A stretch of DNA of 18,379 nt from JAEUOS01 sp046160545 (lineage in GTDB: Bacteria; Pseudomonadota; Gammaproteobacteria; Burkholderiales; JAEUOS01). How positions within the stretch are numbered: the first letter of the stretch is position 1; every line of letters begins with the position of its first letter. Positions 7,413-14,333 of this stretch are shown here, one piece after another. The stretch is from the NCBI GenBank assembly GCA_046160545.1, contig JBJXGS010000274.1:1-18379 (forward strand), read 5' to 3'. Below the pieces are notes generated by a model that saw nothing but the letters and a program-made list of their open reading frames with translations, searched no databases and had not been told where the DNA came from. The position numbers and the translations under genes were made by a program.

Positions 7413-8408
7413 CTATTCGGGCTTGCCGCCCGCCAGCTCGAACGCGCGGGCCCACTTGGCAATCTCGCGCGTCACGGTCTCGGCGGTGGAGGCTGGCGTC
7501 GAATCGTCCACCGGTGTGATGCCCAGCTTGATCAGACGTTCGCGGATGCCGGGGTCGCGCAGGGTTTCGTTGAGAGCGGCATTCACCCGATCGACGATCG
7601 GCTTGGGCGTACCGAGCGGTGCCATCACCACATTCCAGGTGCCGACCTCGAAATCGGCCATGCCGGACTCGGCAAAGGTCGGCACATCGGGCGCGGCGGC
7701 CAGGCGCTGCCTGGCCATCACGGCCACCGCGCGCAGGCGCCCTGCCTGCACCATCGGCAAGCCGACACCGATCGAGCCGGGCAGGATTTGCACCTGGCCA
7801 CTCACCGTGTCCTGCAGTGCCGGGCCGGTGCCCTTGTAGGGTATGTGCGCTATGGACACACCAGCGCCCGCCTTTAGCAACTCGATGCCCAGATGGCTGG
7901 TGCTGCTGCCGGCCGCGCCATACGAGTATTTGCCTGGATTGGCCTTGAGCAATGCGATGAATTCCTTGAGGGTTCCCGGCATCGAGGGATGCACAAACAG
8001 CACGATGGGCACGGACCCCACGAACGCGATCGGCTCGAAGTCACGCAACGGGTGGTACGGCAGGGTCTTGAATACCGCCAGGTTGAGCGCATGGGTGGCG
8101 GCGGTGCCGAAGATCAGCGTGTAGCCATCCGGCCTGGATTTGGCGACAAACTCGCTGGCGACGATGCCGGTGGCGCCGGCGCGGTTTTCAGGCACGATCT
8201 GCTGGCCCAGCACGTCGCCCAGTTTGCCGGCGATGGCGCGGGTGAAGATGTCGGTCTCGCCGCCGGGCGCGAACGGAATCACCAGGCGGATCGGCCGGTC
8301 CGGATAGCGACCCTGCGCCACCGCGTGCGTGGCGCTGCCTGACGCCAGCGCCAACAGTGTGAATCCGAAAATCCGGCAGAGCAGCGCGCGTTTGCCCGAT
8401 GCAAGCAT
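7413..8408 (-). CDS. Bug/TctC-family tripartite tricarboxylate-type periplasmic binding protein
   Basis: A 331-residue secreted binding protein. ATG 8408 has AAGGAGG at 8414-8420 with a five-base gap; the frame runs on upstream to 8738, but that part overlaps the dioxygenase gene and is not protein-like. Residues 1 to about 31 are a signal peptide ending AVAQ. The mature protein opens with YPDRPIRLVIPFAPGGETDI, the Bug signature, whose GGxxD loop binds carboxylate ligands, and continues with NRAGATG, PDGYTL, HIPYKGTGPAL and DVPTFAESG. Bug proteins capture small carboxylates or amides for TTT (TctAB) transporters, but most betaproteobacterial copies are orphans; no tctA/tctB is present here. 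It is the second gene of a minus-strand pair, 46 bases after the dioxygenase stop, mirrored by the pair at 9710-11744. Confidence 0.93.
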   Translation of the reverse strand: MLASGKRALLCRIFGFTLLALASGSATHAVAQGRYPDRPIRLVIPFAPGGETDIFTRAIAGKLGDVLGQQIVPENRAGATGIVASEFVAKSRPDGYTLIFGTAATHALNLAVFKTLPYHPLRDFEPIAFVGSVPIVLFVHPSMPGTLKEFIALLKANPGKYSYGAAGSSTSHLGIELLKAGAGVSIAHIPYKGTGPALQDTVSGQVQILPGSIGVGLPMVQAGRLRAVAVMARQRLAAAPDVPTFAESGMADFEVGTWNVVMAPLGTPKPIVDRVNAALNETLRDPGIRERLIKLGITPVDDSTPASTAETVTREIAKWARAFELAGGKPE

Positions 8409-8454
8409 GAAATCCTCCTTGTGACGCGCTTCGTCGATGCGACCCTGCCGCGGT

Positions 8455-9510
8455 TCAATGTGCGAGTTCGGCGACGATCTCGCTGGCGTCGAACACCGGC
8501 GCCCGCGGGCTTTTCTGCCAGGCCAGCATGTCGGCGTTGCGATCGGCGAAGGCCGGCGGTAGCGCGGCGAACCCTGGCGTACGCAGCCACAGGCGCAACA
8601 GGTGGCGTTTGCGGTCGGGCTCGGGATAATCCTCGTAATCGTTGCGCGAGTGCAGGATTGCGTAATTGCACACGAACTGCATGTCGCCCGGCTCGAACGG
8701 CATGTCCAGGCGCAGTTGCGGGTCGTTGCACAATTCATCCATCAGGTCGAGCGCCTCGACCTGCAGCGCGGTCAGGCGCGGCACCTCGGCAAAACGCTGC
8801 GCGGATTCGATGAAGGTGCGGTTGTAGCGAACGAACATGCGGCCGGCGAACCAGTTGAAAGTCGGCGTGACGTACCAGGGCTTTTGTCCTTCCGATTCCT
8901 CGTCGCGCCGGTCGACACAAAACGGTTCGTAGAGTGCACGCGCCAGATCGGGGCGGCGCTTGAGCATTTCGTTGTGCGCCGCGGTCGAACTGACGATCAG
9001 GGAATCTCCGCCGGACCTGGCACGGCGCAGGCACAGGAGGCCCACCACGTCGGTTGAGTCGTTGTGAAACGGCAGCCGAAAACGCGTCTGGTAGCCGCGC
9101 GCCTTCATGTCCGAGCGCCAGTCGGCGCCCAGGTCGCGCACATGGCCCAGCATGTCGCCCTGCGCGTTTTGCGCAAAGGCCGGTCCGAAATGGGCGCCGA
9201 TGCCCCAGTAGATCAGTGCGGCATCGGTTTTCGAGTAACGCTCGACCGGCAGGCCGCGCAGCAAGGCGAAGCCGCGGCCGTTTTCCAGATCGCGCAAAAC
9301 GCCGGCAAGCTTTCTCGCCACACCCGGTATGGGAAAGTCCTTTTTCGACAGCGCGGGGATGCCGATGCCACGCGCCTTGGCCTGCAACAGTGCGGCGTCG
9401 AGTTCGGCGCAATCCGCAGCGTCGAGGCGCACGATCCAGTCGGAACGGCCGGCCAGTTCGGAGCCACGCCAAACCGAGGGGTGATCGACCGCACGCATTT
9501 CGATGGACAT
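8455..9510 (-). CDS. TauD/TfdA-family dioxygenase (divergent pair, left copy)
   Basis: A 351-residue protein from ATG 9510, with AGGGAG (9519-9524) eight bases upstream; the longer frame to 9606 was rejected because it would include this ribosome site. It has the jelly-roll Fe(II)/2-oxoglutarate fold features: FHND (H149, D151), NYAILHSRNDYED (H287) and RKRHLLRLWL (R302 or R306 for 2-oxoglutarate). The family hydroxylates organic acids with release of succinate and CO2. It is clearly related to the right-hand copy (9710-10789): both share RSDWI, GRGF.LLRG.PVERY, YWG.G, QNAQG..LGHV, RGYQT, LLCLR..RSGG and HLLRLWL. It lies upstream of the Bug protein on the same strand. This branch is longer than TauD (about 280 residues) because of an N-terminal extension. 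The substrate is unknown; the adjacent binding protein may deliver it. Confidence 0.9.
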   Translation of the reverse strand: MSIEMRAVDHPSVWRGSELAGRSDWIVRLDAADCAELDAALLQAKARGIGIPALSKKDFPIPGVARKLAGVLRDLENGRGFALLRGLPVERYSKTDAALIYWGIGAHFGPAFAQNAQGDMLGHVRDLGADWRSDMKARGYQTRFRLPFHNDSTDVVGLLCLRRARSGGDSLIVSSTAAHNEMLKRRPDLARALYEPFCVDRRDEESEGQKPWYVTPTFNWFAGRMFVRYNRTFIESAQRFAEVPRLTALQVEALDLMDELCNDPQLRLDMPFEPGDMQFVCNYAILHSRNDYEDYPEPDRKRHLLRLWLRTPGFAALPPAFADRNADMLAWQKSPRAPVFDASEIVAELAH

Positions 9511-9598
9511 GGCTGAAACTCCCTGGGCAAATCCGGCGATCCCCCGCGATGGTGGCGCAAACATGAAGCGCACAGCTACCGGGATCGTCTGCAATCGT

Positions 9599-9628
9599 AC
9601 TATCATTGCCTGACGCTGGTCCAGTCAA
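9599..9628 (-). promoter_or_regulatory. Candidate sigma-70 promoter for the left dioxygenase/Bug pair
   Basis: On the minus strand TTGACT (complement of 9623-9628) is followed after 18 bases by GATAGT (complement of 9599-9604), matching the -35 box in five of six positions and the -10 in four of six. It would start transcription about 80 bases ahead of ATG 9510. Found by eye only. Confidence 0.4.
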
Positions 9629-9648
9629 GATCAGGTCGCACTGCACAA

Positions 9649-9662
9649 GGTGCGCCGGCACC
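9649..9662. promoter_or_regulatory. Short dyad in the divergent intergenic region
   Basis: GGTGC-GCCG-GCACC is an inverted repeat with perfect 5-bp arms at 9649-9653 and 9658-9662, 48 bases before the start of the right-hand dioxygenase. It could be an operator half-site pair or a small leader hairpin; in GC-rich DNA a 5-bp dyad is easily chance. Confidence 0.2.
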
Positions 9663-9709
9663 TAAAAAAGACGGCCGCGCCGCCGCCCGTCAAACCGAGG
9701 ACATGCACC

Positions 9710-10789
9710 ATGCAAGCAGCCACTCTCGCCGCCCCAGCCGGGCTTGCGCCCCTGCCGCACTTCGACAACGAGCAGTACTGGTTTGGCCCGGATCAGCGCC
9801 AGCGCAGCGACTGGATCCACCAGTTCACGCCGGCGGAAGTCGCGCAGATCGACGCCGCTGTGAAAAAGGCCGAAGCCGTCGACGACATCATCAACATCAC
9901 GCGCCGGGACTTCCCCGTGCCGGCGCTCGAACCGCTGCTGCAACGGGTGCGCCGCGAAACCCTGCACGGCCGCGGCTTCATGCTGTTGCGCGGCATCCCG
10001 GTCGAACGCTACACGCTGCGCCAGTCGGCAGTCGCCTACTGGGGCCTCGGCCTGTACCTGGGCGAACCGGTGTCGCAAAACGCCCAGGGCCATGTGCTCG
10101 GCCATGTCACCAACCTGGGGCTCGACTATGCCGATCCCGAAGTGCGCGGCTACCAGACCTCTGCGCGCCTCAACTATCACGCCGACTCTTCCGACCTGGT
10201 GGCGCTTTTGTGCCTGCGCGCATCCAGATCCGGCGGGCTGTCGTCGATCGCCAGTTCGACCACCCTGTGGAACGAGATGGCGCGCACCCGTCCCGACCTT
10301 GCGCGCATCCTGATGGAGCCGCTGTACTACACCCGCTGGGGCGAGATCCCGGAAGGCAAGAAGCCGTATGCCGAGATCAATGTCTTCACCCCGCACCAGG
10401 GCCGCATGATCGCCTCTTACGTGCGCTCTTCGATCAACAAATCGCAGACCCTGCCTGCGGTGCCGCGCTTGACGCCGCAGCAGATCGAGGCGATGAATTA
10501 CCTGGACGCGCTGGCGGCCGACCCACGCATCCATCTCGACATGGAGTTTCGGCCCGGCGATATCCAGGTGCTGTGCAACCATTCGATCCTGCATTCGCGC
10601 ACCGCCTATGAAGACTGGCCTGAGGTTGAAAAGCGCCGTCATCTGTTGCGCCTGTGGCTGGCCTGCGACGATGGCCCGGCGCTGCCCCAATACATGACCG
10701 ACCGTTTCCAGGGCCTGACCGCCAGCGGCCGGCCTGACGGCATCCGTGTGCCGGGTTCGCGGCTGGTGGCGCCCCTGCAAGCCCTCTGA
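9710..10789 (+). CDS. TauD/TfdA-family dioxygenase (divergent pair, right copy)
   Basis: A 359-residue protein from ATG 9710, with GAGGA at 9697-9701 eight bases ahead; the frame is open to 9650 but lacks a ribosome site there. The iron and co-substrate residues are visible: YHADSSD (H157, D159), NHSILHSRTAYED (H295) and RRHLLRLWL (R310 or R314). It is a divergent paralogue of the protein at 8455-9510, aligning along nearly the whole length, with the metal-site motif YHAD instead of FHND. The region between the second metal motif and the distal His differs most (residues 205-250), where substrate specificity is expected to lie. It is followed after seven bases by a Bug-family binding protein, so the two are almost surely cotranscribed. 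It has no signal peptide and is cytoplasmic. The substrate is unknown. Confidence 0.9.
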   Translation: MQAATLAAPAGLAPLPHFDNEQYWFGPDQRQRSDWIHQFTPAEVAQIDAAVKKAEAVDDIINITRRDFPVPALEPLLQRVRRETLHGRGFMLLRGIPVERYTLRQSAVAYWGLGLYLGEPVSQNAQGHVLGHVTNLGLDYADPEVRGYQTSARLNYHADSSDLVALLCLRASRSGGLSSIASSTTLWNEMARTRPDLARILMEPLYYTRWGEIPEGKKPYAEINVFTPHQGRMIASYVRSSINKSQTLPAVPRLTPQQIEAMNYLDALAADPRIHLDMEFRPGDIQVLCNHSILHSRTAYEDWPEVEKRRHLLRLWLACDDGPALPQYMTDRFQGLTASGRPDGIRVPGSRLVAPLQAL

Positions 10790-10796
10790 GAGCGCC

Positions 10797-11744
10797 ATGA
10801 AGAGCCTCGTTCGCATGACCGCCGGCGTGCTGCTGGCGCTTGGCGTCGGCGCCGCCTTGGCGCAGTATCCAAACAAGGCCATCCGCGTGATCGTGCCTTA
10901 TCCGGTCGGCGGTGCGGTCGATGTGATGACGCGCCTGGTCACCAACCACATGGCGCAGACGCTCGGCCAGCCGATGGTGATCGACAATCGCCCCGGGGCC
11001 AACGCCAACATCGGCCCCGAGGCGGCAGCGCGCTCGACTCCGGACGGCTACACCCTGCTCGCCAGCGCGACTTTCCTGGTGGTCAACCCGATGCTTGAAA
11101 CCGGGCTGCGCTGGAGCCCGCGCGACTTCGTGCCGGTGGCACGTTTCACCCAGGCACCCAATGTGCTGGTGGTGCCGGCCGCGCATCCGCACAAGACCTT
11201 GGCGGAATTCATCACCGCGGCGAAAGCGAAACCCGGACTGCCCACCGGCGACAGCGGTCCGGGGGCGCCGCAGACCATGGCCGTCGAACTTCTCAAGCAC
11301 GCCGCCGGCCTGGACTTCCAGAGCATCGGCTACAAGGGCGGACCGCCGGTATTGGCCGACCTGATCAACGGCCAGCTGGCGATGTCAGTGCTGCCCTTAA
11401 ACGTGGCGATGAGTTCGATTACCGGTGGCCGCATCCGCGCGCTGGCCACCACCAGCAATCGCCGTTCGCCGATACTGCCGGACCTGCCGACGATGGCCGA
11501 GAGCGGCTATCCGGATGTGACTGTCATCAGCTGGTACGGCTTTCACGCACCGACCGGCACCCCTCCGGAGGTCGTCAAGCGCCTCTCGGATGCAGTGGCC
11601 GCCGCCGCTGCCGATGAGGCCACGCGCACGCGCACTGCCAGCACCGGCGGCGAGATCTCGTTCATGGATACCGACGCGTTTCGCAGGTTCCTGGACGAGG
11701 ATTCGGCGCGCTGGATGAAGGCGATACAGACCATCCGGAAGTAA
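10797..11744 (+). CDS. Bug/TctC-family tripartite tricarboxylate-type periplasmic binding protein
   Basis: A 315-residue secreted protein from ATG 10797, seven bases after the dioxygenase stop; GAGAG overlapping that stop is the only plausible, weak ribosome site. Residues 1-22 are a signal peptide with the cleavage motif ALAQ. The mature protein begins YPNKAIRVIVPYPVGGAVDV, the Bug ligand loop, then NRPGANANIG, TPDGYTLL, FQSIGYKGGPPVL and DLPTMAESGYPDV, all typical. Bug proteins bind small carboxylates; there is no TctA/TctB membrane component in the window. It differs considerably from the copy at 7413-8408 (for example GGAVD against GGETD in the ligand loop), so the two probably do not bind the same ligand. 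Its partnership with the dioxygenase mirrors that of the left-hand pair. Confidence 0.93.
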   Translation: MKSLVRMTAGVLLALGVGAALAQYPNKAIRVIVPYPVGGAVDVMTRLVTNHMAQTLGQPMVIDNRPGANANIGPEAAARSTPDGYTLLASATFLVVNPMLETGLRWSPRDFVPVARFTQAPNVLVVPAAHPHKTLAEFITAAKAKPGLPTGDSGPGAPQTMAVELLKHAAGLDFQSIGYKGGPPVLADLINGQLAMSVLPLNVAMSSITGGRIRALATTSNRRSPILPDLPTMAESGYPDVTVISWYGFHAPTGTPPEVVKRLSDAVAAAAADEATRTRTASTGGEISFMDTDAFRRFLDEDSARWMKAIQTIRK

Positions 11745-11819
11745 CAGGCGACAACCTGTCTCGCGATCGGGTCGATGTGCGTCCTGGCCGGTAGCGCTTG
11801 CTGCTTTTAGTTGCGGCGG

Positions 11820-11849
11820 GTGACGCAAGCCACCCATTTGCGCTATTCT
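11820..11849 (+). promoter_or_regulatory. Candidate promoter of the GFA-family gene
   Basis: GTGACG (11820-11825) and TATTCT (11844-11849) lie 18 bases apart and match the sigma-70 boxes in four of six positions each, about 55 bases before ATG 11904. The match is modest and was found by eye. Confidence 0.3.
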
Positions 11850-11903
11850 TGGCGCGGTCTTGTCAGTCATCACCAACAACGCAACGGCGAAGGGAGATGC
11901 AAA

Positions 11904-12341
11904 ATGGCACACAAACACGCAGGCGGATGCGCACATCACGAAACCTATTCCGACCATGAGCCGGTCGACAATCACACCTGTCACTGCTCGGTGTGCAAGA
12001 GCGTCACCGGCCAACCCACCACGCACGTGGTGTTTTTCAAGCACAGCGATCTTGCTGTTGCCGGCGCCGGCAGCTTGAAGCGCATGCCGTTCAACGCCAA
12101 GAATCCGGGCGGCCCGCTGGAACTGTGTGTGTGCGAAACCTGTGGCACTCCGATCATGCTGGACGACAAGCAAAAGCGCATTCGCGTAGTGGTGCCGAAC
12201 CTGATGGGTTATGACGCTGCCAAGCTTCCGGCGACCTATCACGCGTTCTATGATCCGGCCACCGGCGTGCCCAGGCCGAACGACGGGCGTCCGGTGTATG
12301 AGGGGTTGCGTCCCGAGTTCGTCTGGCCGCAGGGCGCCTGA
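11904..12341 (+). CDS. GFA/CENP-V-like zinc protein
   Basis: A 145-residue protein; ATG 11904 is preceded by AAGGGAG at 11890-11896. It belongs to the glutathione-dependent formaldehyde-activating (GFA) fold family, whose beta-tent proteins bind two zinc ions through Cys clusters. The CxCxxC site is CHCSVCKSVTG (C26, C28, C31) and the CxxC site is CETCGTP (C77, C80). The first CxC of canonical members is replaced by GGCAHH (C9, H11, H12), and the N-terminus is rich in His (HKHAGGCAHH), so one zinc site may use His ligands. Most family members are of unknown function; formaldehyde activation is proven for few and should not be assumed. It has its own candidate promoter and a strong terminator, so it is probably transcribed alone. 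A role in formaldehyde released by demethylation is possible but unproven. Confidence 0.82.
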   Translation: MAHKHAGGCAHHETYSDHEPVDNHTCHCSVCKSVTGQPTTHVVFFKHSDLAVAGAGSLKRMPFNAKNPGGPLELCVCETCGTPIMLDDKQKRIRVVVPNLMGYDAAKLPATYHAFYDPATGVPRPNDGRPVYEGLRPEFVWPQGA

Positions 12342-12364
12342 TCGCATTCGCTTCCCAGAACCGA

Positions 12365-12391
12365 AAAAGCCCGGGCAGCACCCGGGCTTTT
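12365..12391. terminator. Bidirectional intrinsic terminator
   Basis: A perfect 11-bp inverted repeat (AAAAGCCCGGG at 12365-12375, CCCGGGCTTTT at 12381-12391) with a CAGCA loop, flanked by A on one side and T on the other, gives a GC-rich stem followed by a T run in both directions. It lies between the GFA-family gene (ends 12341) and the FAH-family gene (ends 12513), so it can stop both convergent transcripts. The rest of the 171-bp gap shows nothing recognisable. Confidence 0.9.
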
Positions 12392-12512
12392 CATTGGTGC
12401 AACCGGGTCGGTATCGCGATGCATCCCGGCTCAATGTCGACGATCGATGACTGCACCTGGCGTCAGCCACACTGCCTGGAAGCCGATCGCATTTTCTATC
12501 CTTGGACTTGCC

Positions 12513-13511
12513 CTATCCGGCCGCGGTAACCACTCGATTGGCTAACACACCGATCCCCTCGACCTCCAGCTCGATCAGGTCCCCCGGCTTCAGGAACCGC
12601 ATCATCTCCAGCCCGCAGCCGTTGCCCACCGTGCCCGAGCCGAAGAATTCGCCGGGGTAAAGCGTCTCCGAGCGCGACACGTGCGCGATGCAGTCCTCGA
12701 ACTTCCAGTGCATCTCTGAGGAATTGCCGCCGCCCCAGCGCTCGCCGTTGACGCGCACTTCCATCTTCAGGCGATAGGGGTCGCCGATCTCGTCGGCCGT
12801 CACCACGCAGGGGCCGAGCACGTTGCCGGTGTCGAAGTCCTTGCCCTTGCCCGGGCCCAGCTGGCCGCCCATTTCCTGGGTCTGCTCGTCGCGCGCCGAG
12901 ATGTCGTTGAAGATGGTGTAGCCGAAGATGTGCTCGCGCGCCCGTTCACGCGGGATGTCGTGCCCGCTCTTGCCGATGAAGCAGCCGAACTCCAGTTCGA
13001 AGTCCAGGAGCTTGGAGTAGGTGGGCCACTGTACGTCGGCGCCGGTACCGACCACGTTGAGCCGGTTGGGGTGATAGAAGATCGGCCGCTCGTACCAGGT
13101 CTGCGGAATCGCCAGTACTCCCTTGGCCTCCATCTCGGCCAGGGCACGGGCTGGATCGGGGGCCGCCGAGGCGCGCACACGGCGTGCGGCATCGAAACCC
13201 TGTTTCAAGTGCTTTTCGAAGCACAGAAAGTCGCGCATCTGCGGCGGCGCGGGGATCGGCGCCAGCAGTTGCACATGGCCGCGGTCCTGCACGCAATCGC
13301 GCGAGCGCGATTTGGACTTCACCAGCTTGGCCGCCGCTTCGAGGGCTTCCTCGCCGCCCTCCACTATCGCCAGCACGCTCGCAAACCATTTGGCCGCCTT
13401 GCCATGGCGCGCCCGCTGCGCCGCGCCCAGGTCCAGGACCTTGCGGTCGTTGTCGATCAACACGCCAGGGCGCGCCCTGCCGCGCCCGTTCTGGAACGTC
13501 ACCAGCTTCAT
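12513..13511 (-). CDS. Fumarylacetoacetate hydrolase (FAH) family protein, second copy
   Basis: A 332-residue protein from ATG 13511, preceded by a G6 run (13519-13524 complement) at seven bases; an in-frame ATG at 13526 would add only MGGKA, and the paralogue also begins MKLVTF, so the internal start is preferred. The FAH domain is complete: DFELEFGCFIG (E172, E174), FNDISARD (D203), GPGKGKDFDTGN and YPGEFFGSGTVGNGCGLE. It is a divergent paralogue of the protein at 2784-3725, with an insertion around residues 105-130. FAH-family enzymes handle acylpyruvates, oxalocrotonate-type products and related compounds. It is divergently arranged with the cupin gene, with 81 bases between the starts. 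It may serve the same pathway as the cupin/CoA-ligase operon. Confidence 0.9.
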   Translation of the reverse strand: MKLVTFQNGRGRARPGVLIDNDRKVLDLGAAQRARHGKAAKWFASVLAIVEGGEEALEAAAKLVKSKSRSRDCVQDRGHVQLLAPIPAPPQMRDFLCFEKHLKQGFDAARRVRASAAPDPARALAEMEAKGVLAIPQTWYERPIFYHPNRLNVVGTGADVQWPTYSKLLDFELEFGCFIGKSGHDIPRERAREHIFGYTIFNDISARDEQTQEMGGQLGPGKGKDFDTGNVLGPCVVTADEIGDPYRLKMEVRVNGERWGGGNSSEMHWKFEDCIAHVSRSETLYPGEFFGSGTVGNGCGLEMMRFLKPGDLIELEVEGIGVLANRVVTAAG

Positions 13512-13515
13512 TGCT

Positions 13516-13544
13516 TTGCCCCCCATTTTTCGTTCGGCTAAAGT
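13516..13544 (+). promoter_or_regulatory. Candidate sigma-70 promoter for the cupin operon
   Basis: TTGCCC (13516-13521) and TAAAGT (13539-13544), 17 bases apart, match consensus boxes at four positions each, and lie about 50 bases before ATG 13593. The -35 box sits inside the ribosome-binding region of the divergent FAH gene, so the two genes would compete for the same space. Confidence 0.3.
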
Positions 13545-13592
13545 TACACTCCCACATCGATTTCGACAATCGTCCAATAGGAGGAGTGAGCC

Positions 13593-14324
13593 ATGGTCTG
13601 GAGAGTCCGCCGGGTCGTTACCGGCCACAACAAGGAAGGCAAGTCGATTTTTCTCATGGATGGCATGGCGCCCAACGTCAAGGAAATGGCCACCATTCCC
13701 GGACTGGCGCTGACTGACCTGTGGGAGTCCCGCGAGGCACCGGACTCCAACGCCGGTGACCGCGACAACGCGGCGCGCCCGGTGCGCCTGGAGCCGCCCA
13801 AGGGCGGCAGCATCCTGCGTATCGTGGAGTTTCCGCCGGACTCGGCCTGGCGCTCAACGGTCGATCCCAAGACCAGCTTTGAATCCATCGGCGCCGGCCA
13901 CGCCAAGGATGCCGGTCACGCCGACCCGATGATGCACACCACCGCGACGGTGGACTACATCATCGTCCTGAAGGGCGAGATCCACGCCGTCATGGAGACA
14001 GGCGAGACCCTGCTCAAAACCGGCGACATCCTGATCCAGCGCGGCACCAATCACTCCTGGAGTGTGCGCGGCAACGAGCCCTGCATCATCGCAGCGATCC
14101 TGATCGATGCCAAGCCCCTGGGGCTGGCGGCCAAGGTCGCGCGCGCCAAGGCGAAGAAAAAGCCCGCCAAGGCCGCGAAAAAGGCGGTCAAGTCACCAGC
14201 CAAGAAAGCTGTTGCACGCAAGCCCGCCGCGAAGAAGGCTGTCAGAAAGGTCGCCAAGAAACCTGCGGCCGGCAAGCGCCCGACGAAGAAATCCCCGCCT
14301 CGGAAGCCTGCCCGCGGCCGCTAG
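13593..14324 (+). CDS. Cupin-domain protein with histone-H1-like Lys/Ala/Pro tail
   Basis: A 243-residue protein; ATG 13593 has a strong AGGAGG at 13579-13584. Residues 1 to about 175 hold a cupin: MMHTTATVDYIIVLKGEIHA (H115, D121) and the second motif GDILIQRGTNHSW (G144, H154), preceded by an N-terminal strand region. In related small cupins near aromatic-acid genes, this fold is thought to sense or process small ligands, but function is not established. Residues 181-243 form a disordered tail with 21 Lys, 7 Arg and no acidic residue, mostly Ala and Pro besides, with AKKAV three times (195-199, 203-207, 213-217). Such tails are seen in bacterial H1-like proteins and AlgP-type regulators that bind DNA or other polyanions. 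The gene is followed after nine bases by the acyl-CoA synthetase. The tail could be an in-frame acquisition or expansion. Confidence 0.85.
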   Translation: MVWRVRRVVTGHNKEGKSIFLMDGMAPNVKEMATIPGLALTDLWESREAPDSNAGDRDNAARPVRLEPPKGGSILRIVEFPPDSAWRSTVDPKTSFESIGAGHAKDAGHADPMMHTTATVDYIIVLKGEIHAVMETGETLLKTGDILIQRGTNHSWSVRGNEPCIIAAILIDAKPLGLAAKVARAKAKKKPAKAAKKAVKSPAKKAVARKPAAKKAVRKVAKKPAAGKRPTKKSPPRKPARGR

Positions 14325-14333
14325 GCCAGACCC

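Noticed and set aside
9662..10882. A 406-codon minus-strand frame opposite the right dioxygenase
   Set aside because: Antisense shadow of a gene with intact catalytic motifs; repeated Arg/His/Gly composition and no family resemblance.
11397..12470. A 357-codon minus-strand frame crossing the GFA gene and a terminator
   Set aside because: It runs across the strong terminator and two real genes, and lacks a recognisable product.
14133..14321. Lysine-rich coding repeat as a possible sequencing artefact or DNA satellite
   Set aside because: The frame stays open to a proper stop, codons vary between repeats (not a simple tandem repeat), and basic tails of this type are known in bacterial proteins.
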